From UBA10649 sp963842725 (GTDB lineage: Bacteria > Actinomycetota > Actinomycetes > S36-B12): a stretch of DNA of 64,000 nt. The position numbers were made by a program, and so were the translations under genes. The stretch is taken from positions 1,302,001 through 1,366,000 of the forward strand of contig CAWJHN010000004.1 in NCBI GenBank assembly GCA_963842725.1, in the 5' to 3' direction. This document shows, one piece after another, positions 9,696-19,165 of this stretch (position 1 is the first letter of the stretch; every line of letters begins with the position of its first letter). The notes beneath the pieces were generated by a model that saw only the letters and a program-made list of their open reading frames with translations, did no database searches and was not told the origin of the DNA.

Positions 9696-10357
9696 GCCCG
9701 AGGTCGTCCGGCGCCGGTGCCCCCATGCGCCTGGCCCTCGTCGATGACCATGAGCTGGTCCGCGAGGGCCTGCGGGCGCTGATCGTGGCTCATGACGAGG
9801 ACGAGGTCGACATCGTCTACTCCGGCGACTCGATCGCCGCCGCGCTGGCCAGCGGGCCGGGGGTCGTCCTCCTCGACGTGAACCTCGGCGCCGGGTCGGA
9901 CCCGGTCGGGGTCAACACGCGTGCCTTCACCACGGCGGGCATTCCCGTCCTGCTGATCAGCGCCTTCGACGACGCGCCGGCGGTGCGCGCCGGACTCAAG
10001 TCCGGGGCGCTGGGGTTCATCCCGAAGCGGGTGTCGTACGACACCCTGATCGAGGCCCTTCGCACGGCGGCCGGCGGCGAGCTGTTCCTGTCGGTCGACC
10101 TGGCCTCGATGCTGGCCACCGCGAACGACCGCCCCGAGTTGAGCCCACGCGAGCTCGACGCCCTGCGCCTCTACGCGTCCGGCCTGAAGCTGGCGGCCGT
10201 CGCGCACCGCATGGGCATCTCGCCGCACACGGCGAAGGAGTACCTCGACCGCGTACGCGCCAAGTACTCCCAGGTCGGTCGTCCGGCGCGCACGCGGACG
10301 GAGCTGTACGCGGCGGCGAGCCGCGACGGACTGCTCGATGAGGATCCGCGCCCGTAG
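9692..10357 (+). CDS. LuxR/NarL-type response regulator
   Basis: 221 residues. The receiver domain (about residues 12-130) begins RLALVDDHELVREGLRAL with the acidic pair and has the phospho-acceptor Asp in VVLLDVNLG, a switch region VLLISAFDD and the conserved Lys in FIPKRV. The C-terminal helix-turn-helix (about 155-215) has LSPRELDALRLYASGLKLAAVA and AKEYLDRVRAKY. The GTG start overlaps the upstream sensor stop (gtga), so sensor and regulator are translated together. Targets are unknown; the divergent azlCD operon is the nearest candidate. Confidence 0.9.
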   Translation: MSPRSSGAGAPMRLALVDDHELVREGLRALIVAHDEDEVDIVYSGDSIAAALASGPGVVLLDVNLGAGSDPVGVNTRAFTTAGIPVLLISAFDDAPAVRAGLKSGALGFIPKRVSYDTLIEALRTAAGGELFLSVDLASMLATANDRPELSPRELDALRLYASGLKLAAVAHRMGISPHTAKEYLDRVRAKYSQVGRPARTRTELYAAASRDGLLDEDPRP

Positions 10358-10431
10358 TCACGCGGCGCAGCGGTCCCCCCCGATGGGGACAGCAATTCGT
10401 GGCACGTCGAACCGGGATGCGAAAGCATCGA

Positions 10432-10464
10432 GTATCCGGCGAGCGCGGGGGACTCGCCGGATAC
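10432..10464. terminator. Strong hairpin between convergent genes
   Basis: A perfect 12-bp inverted repeat (gtatccggcgag / ctcgccggatac) with a 9-base loop sits between the response regulator and the convergent acetyltransferase gene. Its symmetry suits a bidirectional terminator. There is no long U-tract, as is common in high-GC actinobacteria. Confidence 0.75.
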
Positions 10465-10500
10465 GTCATTGCCGTGCGACCGCCCCCGGCACGGGGTGCA

Positions 10501-11052
10501 TCACGCCAGCGCGGTGACCAGTCGGACCTCGCGCACGAGCATCTCGGACCCATCCGGGGCGACGCCCACGAGCACGTCACGGTAGGCGCTGTCCGGTCCG
10601 AACCCGGCGCCCTGCAGGTAGGCCCGGCGCTCCTCGTCGTCGAGCGGGCACCACGCGATCAGCACCGTGCTGCCGGCGGCCGTGGCGTGGTCGGCCGTCG
10701 CGGCCAGCAGCCGCGCGCCGTGGCCCTGTCCGGTGCGCTCGGGATCGATCTCGAGTGCCAGCAGTTCACCGGTGCTCGTATCGGCATCCGGATCCTGGCT
10801 CGGACCCAGTGCGGCGAAGCCCACGATGACGTCGGCGTCGACCGCGACGAGCAGGCGGTGCGCTCGGGTGGGCGGGTTCAGGATGCCGCTGGCCCACGTC
10901 ATGGCGAGATCTGCGGGGACCATCAGGTCGAGCGCCTCGGCCGGAAGGAGTCCGTCGAACCGGTGACGCCAGGACGCCAGGTTGATGCGGGCGATGTCGT
11001 CGACATCGCTGGTGCGGGCCAGTCGCACGCCGGAGGTTGCCATGCGGGTCAT
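10501..11052 (-). CDS. GNAT-family N-acetyltransferase
   Basis: 183 residues (or 180 from the ATG at 11041-11043). The GNAT fold is indicated by VRLARTSDVDDIARINLASW at the start, the acetyl-CoA-binding segment LEIDPERTGQGHGARLLAA (a Q/RxxGxG/A-type motif) and a C-terminal AYLQGAGFGPDSAYRDV. The substrate cannot be told from sequence. Its start codon is about 40 bases from the divergent thyX start, so the two share a promoter region. Confidence 0.8.
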   Translation of the reverse strand: MTRMATSGVRLARTSDVDDIARINLASWRHRFDGLLPAEALDLMVPADLAMTWASGILNPPTRAHRLLVAVDADVIVGFAALGPSQDPDADTSTGELLALEIDPERTGQGHGARLLAATADHATAAGSTVLIAWCPLDDEERRAYLQGAGFGPDSAYRDVLVGVAPDGSEMLVREVRLVTALA

Positions 11053-11090
11053 TCTTGCGGACCGGTCCGCGCGCGTCGGTAGGGTGGCCC

Positions 11091-11816
11091 GTGACGGAGT
11101 CAGACGAGATCAGCTTCCGAAGCGATGTGACGGTCGAGCTCGTCCGGGCCAGCGCCAGCGACGCCGATGTCATCTTCGCGGCCCGGGTCTCGACGGCGGG
11201 CGAGCAGTCGCTCGAGGACGTCGACGCGGACGCGAGCCGATCGGCCGGGCTCATCAACTACCTGATGCGCGATCGGCACGGCAGCCCGTTCGAGCACAAC
11301 TCCATGACGTTCTTCGTGCGTGCCCCGATCTTCGTGTGGCGCGAGCACATGCGACACCGCATCGCGAGCTACAACGAGGAGTCCGGGCGCTACCGGCAGC
11401 TCGAGCCGGTGTTCTACGTCCCCGACCGCGATCGTCCCGTCGTGCAGGTGGGCAAGACGGGTGCGTACGAGTTCCTGCCCGGCACGGACGAGATGTACGA
11501 CCTGATCGACCACGACATGCGTGCCTCCTGCGCCGCTTCGTATCAGGCCTACCAGCGGATGCTCGACGCCGGCATCGCCCGTGAGGTGGCCCGGATGGTG
11601 CTTCCGGTCTCGATCTACTCCAGCGCCTACGTGACCCTCAACGCCCGGTCCCTGATGAACTTCCTGTCGCTGCGGCGCAAGGTGGACGGCTCCCACTTCC
11701 CGTCGTACCCGCAGCGGGAGATCGAGATGGTTGCCGAGCGGTACGAGGCCGAGTGGTCACGGCTGATGCCGCTGACCCACGCGGCCTTCGTCAAGAACGG
11801 CCGCGTCTCTCCCTAG
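11091..11816 (+). CDS. thyX: Flavin-dependent thymidylate synthase
   Basis: 241 residues. ThyX makes dTMP from dUMP using methylene-tetrahydrofolate and FADH2. The signature RHRIASYNEESGRY is intact near residue 85, as are the substrate-binding segments RSLMNFLSLRR and the C-terminal FVKNGR. I chose GTG 11091 (VTESDEIS) because it matches the usual family length and follows a G-rich stretch; the open frame begins 54 bases earlier. It is followed at 22 bases by dapA, as in many actinobacteria. Confidence 0.93.
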   Translation: MTESDEISFRSDVTVELVRASASDADVIFAARVSTAGEQSLEDVDADASRSAGLINYLMRDRHGSPFEHNSMTFFVRAPIFVWREHMRHRIASYNEESGRYRQLEPVFYVPDRDRPVVQVGKTGAYEFLPGTDEMYDLIDHDMRASCAASYQAYQRMLDAGIAREVARMVLPVSIYSSAYVTLNARSLMNFLSLRRKVDGSHFPSYPQREIEMVAERYEAEWSRLMPLTHAAFVKNGRVSP

Positions 11817-11838
11817 CGGCTACCGATAGCCTTGGGCC

Positions 11839-12751
11839 ATGCCCGGTCCCACGACAGCCCACAGCCCCTTCGGCGTCATGCTGACGGCGATGATCTCGCC
11901 CTTCCTCGCGGACGGCTCACTGGACCTCGACGGCGCCCAGCGCCTCGCCGTCCACCTCGTCGACGACCTGCGCCACGACGGCCTCGTGGTCAACGGCACG
12001 ACGGGGGAGTCCGCCGACCAAGACCGACGAGGAGGACATCGCGGTCCTGCGCGCGGTCCTGGCGGCCGTGGGCGACCGGGCGACGATCATCGCCGGGGTC
12101 GGCACGAACGACACAGCCCACTCGGTCGAGGCGGCCAGGGCCGCCGCCCGAGCCGGGGCGCACGGCGTCATGGCCGTCAGTCCGTACTACAACCGGCCCC
12201 CGCAGGCCGGCCTGGTGCGCCACTTCCACGCGATTGCGGACGCGACCGACCTGCCCATGCTCACCTACGACATCCCGAAGCGCACCGGGGTCGCGATCGA
12301 GCTCGACACGATGCAGCGCATCGCCGAGCATCCCCGGATCATCGCGAACAAGGACGCCAAGGGCGACCTCGACTTCGCGCAGTGGGGGATGGCCACGACC
12401 GGCCTGGCGTGGTACTGCGGTGACGACATCCTCAACCTCCCCCTGCTTGCCCTAGGTGGCGCGGGCATGATCTCGGTCGTGGGCCACCTGGTCGGCGACC
12501 GGTTGAAGGACATGGCCGAGGCCCTGTGGTCCGGCCAGCCACAGCGAGCCGCCGAGATCAACGCGGCCCTGCTGCCGGTCTACACCGGCTGCTTCCGCAC
12601 CCAGGGCGTCATCCTGACCAAGGCGGCACTCGAGATGCAGGGCTGGCCCGCCGGCCCGGTGCGCCTGCCCCTGGTGGACGCCACGGACGAGCAGCGGACC
12701 ACGCTTCGCGCCGACCTCGCCCACGGCGGCGTCATCGGCTTCACCGCATGA
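11839..12751 (+). CDS. dapA: 4-hydroxy-tetrahydrodipicolinate synthase, frameshifted once
   Basis: Class I aldolase that condenses pyruvate with aspartate semialdehyde, about 303 residues after repair. The break is near 12011-12016: the upstream frame ends in NGTTGES, and one deleted base continues it as PTKTDEEDIAVLRAVL, restoring the family GTTGESPTKT motif. Downstream it has the tyrosine motif SPYYNRPP and the Schiff-base lysine in ANKDAKGD. The stop overlaps the ATG of rnj by four bases (atga). Confidence 0.92.
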
Positions 12752-14427
12752 GCCATCCCCATCTGCCCGCGCCGCCGCCCCTGGCCGACGGAGCGCTGCG
12801 CATCTTCGCCCTCGGCGGTCTCGGCGAGATCGGGCGCAACATGACGGTCTTCGAGTTCGCCGGACGGCTTCTCATCGTCGACTGCGGGGTGCTCTTCCCC
12901 GAGGAGTCCCAGCCGGGCATCGACCTCATCCTTCCCGACTTCGGTCCCATCATCGACCGGCTCGACGACGTCGAGGCGGTCGTCCTCACCCACGGCCACG
13001 AGGACCACATCGGGGCCCTGCCGTACCTCCTCCGAAACCGGCGCGACATCCCGATCATCGGATCTCGGCTGACGCTGGCGCTGGTGGAGGCGAAGCTGCG
13101 CGAGCATCGGATCCCGCCCATCACGATGGACGTGAAGGAAGGCCAGCGCGAGCAGATCGGTCCGTTCTCGGTGGAGTTCCTCGCCGTCAACCACTCGATC
13201 CCCGACGCGATGGCACTGGCGATCCGCACGCCGGCAGGTGTCGTCCTGCACACCGGCGACTTCAAGATGGACCAGTTGCCCCTCGACGGCCGCATCACCG
13301 ACCTGAACGGTTTCGCCCGCATCGGCGACGAGGGCGTCGACATCCTGATGATCGACAGCACCAACGCCGAGGTGCCGGGCTTCGTGCCCAGCGAGCGCGA
13401 CATCCTGCCGGTGCTCGATGCCGTGTTCCTCCGGGCCGAGGGCCGGATCATCGTCGCCTCGTTCGCCTCGCACATCCACCGGGTCCAGCAGATCATGGAC
13501 ATGGCGGCCCTGCACGGTCGCCGGGTGGCGATCGTCGGCCGGTCGATGATCCGCAACATCTCCGTGGCGAGGGACCTCGGGTACCTCAAGGTGCCGGGCG
13601 GACTCGTGGTGACCGCGGAGGAGCTCGCTGGACTCCCGGACGACGAGGCGGTGCTCATCTGCACCGGATCGCAGGGCGAGCCGATGGCCGTCCTGTCCCG
13701 CATCGCCAACCGTGACCATGCGATCTCGGTGGGCGACCACGACACCGTGATCCTGGCCTCGTCGCTGATCCCGGGCAACGAGAACGCCGTCAACCGCGTG
13801 GTCAACGGCCTGGCCCGGCTGGGGGCGCACATCGTGCACAAGGGCAATGCACTGGTGCACGTGTCCGGGCACGCAGCGGCAGGGGAGCTGCGATACGTCT
13901 ACAACGTCGTCAAGCCCAAGCACGTCATCCCGGTGCACGGCGAGTGGCGGCACATGAGGGCGAACGCCGAGATCGCGACGAGCGTCGGCATCGAGCCGCA
14001 CCGCGTCCTGCTGGCGGACGACGGGATGGTGATCGACCTGGTCGACGGCGATGCGTCCATCGTCGGGTATGTGCCCGTGGGTTTCGTGTACGTGGACGGC
14101 GCGGGCGTCGGCGACGTCACCGAGACGTCGCTCAAGGACCGCAGGGTGCTCGGCGAGGAGGGCTTCATCTCCATCTTCGTCGCGATCGACATCGTGGATG
14201 CGAAGGTCGTGGCCGGGCCCGAGATCCACATCCGCGGCTTCGGTGCCGAGGACGAGCTCATGGCGCCGCTGATGGCGCAGGTGACCCGGGCGATCGAGAC
14301 GGCCCTGGCCGACGGGCTCGACGACACCCACGAACTGCAGCAGCGAATCCGCCGGACCGTCGGCAAGTGGATCAGCACGACGCACCGCAGGCGCCCGATG
14401 ATCATCCCGGTGGTGGTCGAGGCCTAG
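12748..14427 (+). CDS. rnj: Ribonuclease J
   Basis: 559-residue metallo-beta-lactamase/beta-CASP endo- and 5'-exoribonuclease for mRNA decay and rRNA maturation. The metal-binding motif THGHEDHIGAL lies near residue 80, followed by NHSIPDAMAL, HTGDFKMD and IDSTNAE. The beta-CASP segment includes IIVASFASHIHRVQQI and the later HVSGHA and HVIPVHGEWRH motifs. The start is the ATG overlapping dapA. RNase J and PNPase being encoded near each other is common in this phylum. Confidence 0.95.
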   Translation: MSHPHLPAPPPLADGALRIFALGGLGEIGRNMTVFEFAGRLLIVDCGVLFPEESQPGIDLILPDFGPIIDRLDDVEAVVLTHGHEDHIGALPYLLRNRRDIPIIGSRLTLALVEAKLREHRIPPITMDVKEGQREQIGPFSVEFLAVNHSIPDAMALAIRTPAGVVLHTGDFKMDQLPLDGRITDLNGFARIGDEGVDILMIDSTNAEVPGFVPSERDILPVLDAVFLRAEGRIIVASFASHIHRVQQIMDMAALHGRRVAIVGRSMIRNISVARDLGYLKVPGGLVVTAEELAGLPDDEAVLICTGSQGEPMAVLSRIANRDHAISVGDHDTVILASSLIPGNENAVNRVVNGLARLGAHIVHKGNALVHVSGHAAAGELRYVYNVVKPKHVIPVHGEWRHMRANAEIATSVGIEPHRVLLADDGMVIDLVDGDASIVGYVPVGFVYVDGAGVGDVTETSLKDRRVLGEEGFISIFVAIDIVDAKVVAGPEIHIRGFGAEDELMAPLMAQVTRAIETALADGLDDTHELQQRIRRTVGKWISTTHRRRPMIIPVVVEA

Positions 14428-14515
14428 CGAGGAGCGAGCGTGAGCGAGTCCCGGAGCGGGGCCGGTGGGCTCGAGGCCTAGCGAGGAATGAGCGGAGCGA
14501 GTCCCGGAGCGGGGC
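14417..14515 (+). repeat. Tandem near-duplicate of about 45 bases spanning the rnj stop codon
   Basis: Unit 1 (14417-14462) and unit 2 (14471-14515) share tcgaggcctagcgagga at their start and gagtcccggagcggggc at their end, with a short internal difference (gcgagcgtgagc against atgagcgga plus gc). Unit 1 includes the last codons and TAG of rnj, so unit 2 carries a copy of the gene's 3' tip. The arms are rich in gcgag and gagcga, so a degenerate hairpin is possible. Confidence 0.7.
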
Positions 14516-14588
14516 AGCCGGGATTCGGTACGGGCGTGGCGCGTGTGACTACCGTTACCAGTGAGGTCTGACAGGTACGCTGCGAATC

Positions 14589-17238
14589 ATGGCTTCCCGC
14601 ACGTCCGCTCCGGCGCGCCCGGCCCGCGGATCCTCCCGCACCCGCTCGACCACCGCTGCGCGCCCGGACTCGGCGTCCCCGCGAAAGGCGCCCGCGAAAG
14701 GCGTCCGCACGCAAGTCGGCCCCGCGCAAGGCACCCACGCGCCATGCACCTCGGCGCAAGGCGAGTGCTCCGCGGCGCCCATCACGCCCCGGACCGCTGG
14801 TGCGGGCCGTCGTGGCGGTCGGCAGGCTCCTGCGGGCCATCTGGCTGGGGATCGCCCTGTCGCTGGGGACCGTTGCCCGAGCGCTCGGCCGGGGAGCGCG
14901 CGACCTGGATCCGGCCCACCGACGCGACGGACTGGGGCTGGTGCTCGTCGGCGGTGCCGCAGCCCTGGTCGCCGCCACCTGGTTCGGAGTGGACGGCTGG
15001 TTCGTGTCCTGGGCGAGCATGGTCGCGACGTCGGTCGTCGGGGCCCTCGACTGGCTCGTTCCGTTGCTGCTGCTCGGACTGGCCTGGCGCTTCCTGCGTC
15101 ACCCGGACGACAACGCCACCACCGGTCGCCTGGTCATCGGCAGCGCCGCCACCCTGGTCGGCGCCATCGGCATGTGGCACCTCGCCGCTGGGGCTTCCAC
15201 CCCGAGCGACGGGGCGGAGGCCATGGCTGCTGGAGGAGGCGTGCTGGGCTGGCTGGCGACCGCCCCGATCGTCGCTGCGGTCGGGCCAATCGTCACCGGC
15301 CTGGTCCTGGTGCTGCTCATGCTGTTCGGCGTCCTGGTTCTGACCGCAACGTCGTTGGCGTCGCTGCGGGCGGGGACGGCCGCCGTCGTCGCCCGTGTGT
15401 TGGGGGTCCTTCGCGGCCGCGCCACTGCCCCGAGTGAGCCGTCCGTCGTGACCGTCGAGGACGAGGTCGCCCACGCACCCGCGTTCCCGCCGCTCGACGA
15501 CGATCCCGAGCAGGTGACGACGACACTGCACCCGACCCACCACACGACGGGACTCGACACGACCATCCTCGAGGACGACGACCGGCCTGCGGCCATCCTG
15601 ATGGCCGGCATGTCGTCGGCGCAGCTGGCCGACCACGACGAGCCGGAGCAGGACGATCCTCCCGAGCCGGCCGCGAGCCATCCGGCACGCAGCGAGACAG
15701 TGGTCATCGCGGCCTCCGGCACGGCGCCGGCCGCGTCGGCGCCGCGCCAGCTCACCATCCCACGCCGTTCGTCGTACGTCCTGCCCAAGCGCGACCTGCT
15801 CAAGACCGGGGCGGCCCACAAGACGGCCACCAAGGCCAACGAGCACGTCGTCGCCGCGCTCACCGAGGTCATGGAGCAGTTCGGCATCGACGCCCAGATC
15901 ACCGGATTCATGCGCGGCCCGACCGTCACCCGCTACGAGATCGAGCTCGGGCCGAGCGTCAAGGTCGAGCGCGTGACGGCCCTGAGCAGGAACATCGCCT
16001 ATGCAGTGGCGAGTGCCGACGTCCGGATCCTCAGCCCGATCCCCGGCAAGAAGGCGATCGGCGTGGAGATCCCCAATACCGACCGCGAGCTGGTCGTGCT
16101 GGGCGACGTGCTCCGCAGCAGCGCAGCGGTCAGCGACCACCATCCGCTGGCGGCCGCGCTGGGCAAGGACGTCGAGGGCGGCTTCGTGATGGCGAACCTG
16201 GCCCGGATGCCGCACCTGCTCGTCGCGGGAGCGACGGGGGCCGGGAAGTCCAGCTGCATCAACAGCCTCATCACGTCGATCCTCATGCGGGCGACGCCGG
16301 AGGAGGTGCGGATGATCCTCGTGGACCCCAAGCGGGTCGAGCTGTCGGCGTACGAGGGCGTGCCGCACCTGATCACGCCGATCATCACGAACCCGAAGAA
16401 GGCGGCTGACGCCCTCCAGTGGGTCGTCAAGGAGATGGACCGGCGCTACGACGACCTCGCGCACTTCGGATATCGGCACGTCGACCAGTTCAACAAGGCG
16501 GTCCGGGCCGGCAAGGTGAAGCCGCTGCCCGGCAGCGAGCGCGTCATCGAGCCGTACCCGTACCTCCTGATCATCGTCGACGAGCTCGCCGACCTCATGA
16601 TGGTCGCCCCCCGCGACGTCGAGGACGCGATCGTGCGCATCACCCAGCTGGCGCGCGCCGCCGGCATCCACCTGGTGCTCGCGACCCAGCGACCCAGCGT
16701 CGATGTCGTGACGGGCCTGATCAAGGCGAACGTCCCGAGCCGCCTGGCCTTCGCGACCTCGAGCGTCACCGACAGTCGCGTCATCCTCGACCAGCCCGGA
16801 GCGGAGAAGCTGGTGGGCCAGGGCGACGGGCTCTTCCTGCCGATGGGCGCGAACAAGTCGATGCGCATCCAGGGCGCCTTCGTCTCGGAGGCGGAGATCA
16901 AGGCCGTCGTCGCGCACTGCAAGGAGCAGTCGCAGACGCAGTACCTCGACGAGGTCGTCGCGGCGCCGACGACCTCGCGCGAGGTCGACGAGGAGATCGG
17001 CGACGATCTCGACATCCTGCTCCAGGCCGTCGAGCTCGTCGTGTCGACGCAGTTCGGCTCGACCTCCATGCTCCAGCGCAAGCTTCGCGTCGGGTTCGCC
17101 AAGGCCGGCCGCCTCATGGACCTGATGGAGACCCGCGGGGTGGTGGGCCCGAGCGAGGGTTCCAAGGCCCGTGACGTGCTCGTCAAGCCCGACGACCTGC
17201 CGGGCCTGCTCCTTCTCCTGCGGGGCGAATCGGAGTAG
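14589..17238 (+). CDS. ftsK: FtsK/SpoIIIE DNA translocase, frameshifted once
   Basis: About 883 residues. The basic, Ala/Pro/Arg-rich N-terminus starts at ATG 14589 (MASRTSAPARPARG). One frame break near 14697, an extra A in a GAAAG context, connects it to KASARKSAPRKAPTRHAPRRK. Four or five membrane helices follow (about residues 75-260), then an acidic linker. The motor has MRGPTVTRYEIELGP, Walker A GATGAGKSS near residue 550 and Walker B LLIIVDELADLMMV near residue 660. The C-terminal gamma winged-helix (about 805-880) includes STSMLQRKLRVGFAKAGRLM, the part that reads KOPS-type sites and contacts XerD. It acts in chromosome segregation at the septum. Confidence 0.94.
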
Positions 17239-17325
17239 CGGCGCGTCCTCGAGCGGCCGTCGTTCGGCTGTGCAATCGCGCTGGCCCGCCATACGATGAT
17301 GCACACAACACCACCAGGAGGCCTG

Positions 17326-17571
17326 ATGTCCGCAGGGAACATGCTCAACGCGGCGCGAGTCGCGCGCGGTATGTCCCTCGAGGACCTCGCGGATTCGACG
17401 AAGCTGCGCGCCTCGATCCTCGCCGCGATGGAGCAGGACGACTTCAGCCACTGCGGCGGCGAGGTGTATGCCCGCGGCCAGTTGCGGGCGATGGCGCCCG
17501 TCCTGGGCCTGGACCCCGACGAGCTCGTCGCCGCATTCAACAGCGGACTGGGTGCGCGCCCGATCGACTGA
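17326..17571 (+). CDS. Small RodZ-like helix-turn-helix protein
   Basis: 81 residues starting at ATG 17326, six bases after a good Shine-Dalgarno (ccaggagg). The whole protein is one helix-turn-helix_25 domain of the kind at the N-terminus of RodZ: LNAARVARGMSLEDLADSTKLRASILAAMEQDDFS and YARGQLRAMAPVLGLDPDELV. It lacks the transmembrane helix and periplasmic domain of full RodZ. Lying between ftsK and rimO, it may be a trimmed relative of the RodZ-like gene often found there, or a soluble regulator. Function unknown. Confidence 0.75.
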   Translation: MSAGNMLNAARVARGMSLEDLADSTKLRASILAAMEQDDFSHCGGEVYARGQLRAMAPVLGLDPDELVAAFNSGLGARPID

Positions 17572-17596
17572 CTGTGGCCTTCCGTAGTCTTGGACG

Positions 17597-19165
17597 GTGT
17601 CCGAGACAATCGACGTCGTGCCCAGTGCCGCTCCGGTGACGCAGAGTCTGCCAGTGACGCAGAGCCCTCCGGTGACGCCGAGCCCCCAGGCCACCCAGAA
17701 GGTCGCCGTGCTCACCCTGGGCTGCGCGCGCAACGAGGTCGACTCCGAGGAGATGGCCGGCCGACTGGCTGCCAACGGATGGGAGATCGTCGACGACCCC
17801 GAGAGCGCCGACGCGGTGCTGGTCAACACCTGCGGCTTCGTAGAGGTGGCCAAGAAGGACTCGATCGATGCGATCCTCGCCGTCGCCGATCTCAAGGACG
17901 GGGTGAACGGACCGCGGTCGGTCGTGGCGGTCGGCTGCCTGGCCGAGCGCTACGGGCGTGACCTGGCCGAGTCGCTGCCCGAGGCCGACGCGGTCCTCGG
18001 CTTCGACGACTATCCCGACATCGGCGAGACCCTGCGACGCATCGTGGCCGGCGAGCCGCACGTGCCGCACGTACCCACCGACCGTCGCCAACTGCTGCCG
18101 ATCTCCCCGGTGGACCGGCCGGCGGCATCGGGGTCCGTCCCCGGCCACGGCGACGCGTTCCCCGCGACGGATGACCAGGATGATGACAGGCCCGGCGGCT
18201 GGCGGCCCCCCGTGCTCCGACGGCGCCTCGACGGCAGCCCGGTTGCCCCGGTCAAGCTCGCGTCCGGCTGCGATCGACGCTGCACGTTCTGCGCCATCCC
18301 GTCGTTCCGCGGATCATTCGTGTCGCGTCCACCCCTCGACGTGGTCTCCGAGATCGCCTGGCTGACCGGAGAGGGCGTGCGCGAGGTCATCCTGGTCAGC
18401 GAGAACTCGACGTCGTACGGCAAGGACCTCGGCGACCTGCGCCTGCTCGAGGGGCTCCTGCCCCGCATCGGCGCCGACACCGCGATCCGGCGCGTTCGCG
18501 TCGCCTACCTGCAGCCGGCGGAGGTGCGGCCCGACCTCCTCCTCGCCATCGCGTCGACCCCGGTCGTCGCCCCGTACTTCGACCTGTCCTTCCAGCATGC
18601 GAGCCCGACGGTACTGCGTCGGATGCGGCGCTTCGGCGGACGCGAGGCCTTCTTGGACCTGGTGGAGCGGATCCGCACGCTGTCGCCCACCGCCGGCATC
18701 CGCAGCAATGTCATCGTGGGATTCCCGGGCGAGACCCGGGAGGAGTTCGACGAGCTGCTGGAGTTCCTGGCCCAGGCCCGGCTCGACGCCGTCGGCGTGT
18801 TCGGCTACAGCGACGAGGATGGCACCGAGGCGGTCGACCTGCCCGGCAAGATCGACGCCGATGTCATTCGCGAGCGCGTGGAGATCGTGACGGCCCTGGT
18901 CGACGAGGTCATGGCGCAGCGCGCCGAGGATCGCATCGGCGAGATCGTCGAGGTGCTGGTCGAGTCGCTGGAGTTCGACGACGACGAGCGCCCGGTGGCG
19001 ATCGGCCGGGCCGGGCACCAGGGGCCCGACGACGCGGCCACCGTCATCCGGCTCGACGGGGACCCGACGTCCGTGGACGTGGCCGTGGGCGACCTGATCC
19101 GCGCGGTGGTCACGGACGTCGAGGGCGTGGACCTGCTGGCCCAACCGGTCGCGCTCGACGCATGA
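17597..19165 (+). CDS. rimO: Ribosomal protein S12 methylthiotransferase
   Basis: 522-residue radical-SAM enzyme that methylthiolates the conserved Asp of ribosomal protein S12. The N-terminal UPF0004 domain begins VAVLTLGCARNEVDSEEMAG, with further cluster cysteines in NTCGF and VGCLAERYG. The radical-SAM cluster is CDRRCTFC near residue 225, preceded by an unusually long inter-domain linker. The C-terminal TRAM domain follows. The GTG start is the only one that fits the gap after the HTH gene. The first 30 residues are a low-complexity VTQS/VTPS repeat (see repeat entry). Its stop overlaps the pgsA ATG. Confidence 0.94.
   Translation: MSETIDVVPSAAPVTQSLPVTQSPPVTPSPQATQKVAVLTLGCARNEVDSEEMAGRLAANGWEIVDDPESADAVLVNTCGFVEVAKKDSIDAILAVADLKDGVNGPRSVVAVGCLAERYGRDLAESLPEADAVLGFDDYPDIGETLRRIVAGEPHVPHVPTDRRQLLPISPVDRPAASGSVPGHGDAFPATDDQDDDRPGGWRPPVLRRRLDGSPVAPVKLASGCDRRCTFCAIPSFRGSFVSRPPLDVVSEIAWLTGEGVREVILVSENSTSYGKDLGDLRLLEGLLPRIGADTAIRRVRVAYLQPAEVRPDLLLAIASTPVVAPYFDLSFQHASPTVLRRMRRFGGREAFLDLVERIRTLSPTAGIRSNVIVGFPGETREEFDELLEFLAQARLDAVGVFGYSDEDGTEAVDLPGKIDADVIRERVEIVTALVDEVMAQRAEDRIGEIVEVLVESLEFDDDERPVAIGRAGHQGPDDAATVIRLDGDPTSVDVAVGDLIRAVVTDVEGVDLLAQPVALDA
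17618..17689 (+). repeat. Four degenerate 18-bp tandem repeats in the rimO 5' end
   Basis: Three close copies (17636-17653, 17654-17671, 17672-17689) of gtgacgcagagyctbcvr-type units follow one more divergent copy at 17618-17635. They encode VPSAAP, VTQSLP, VTQSPP and VTPSPQ. The copies keep the reading frame, so copy number could vary without breaking RimO. Confidence 0.7.
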
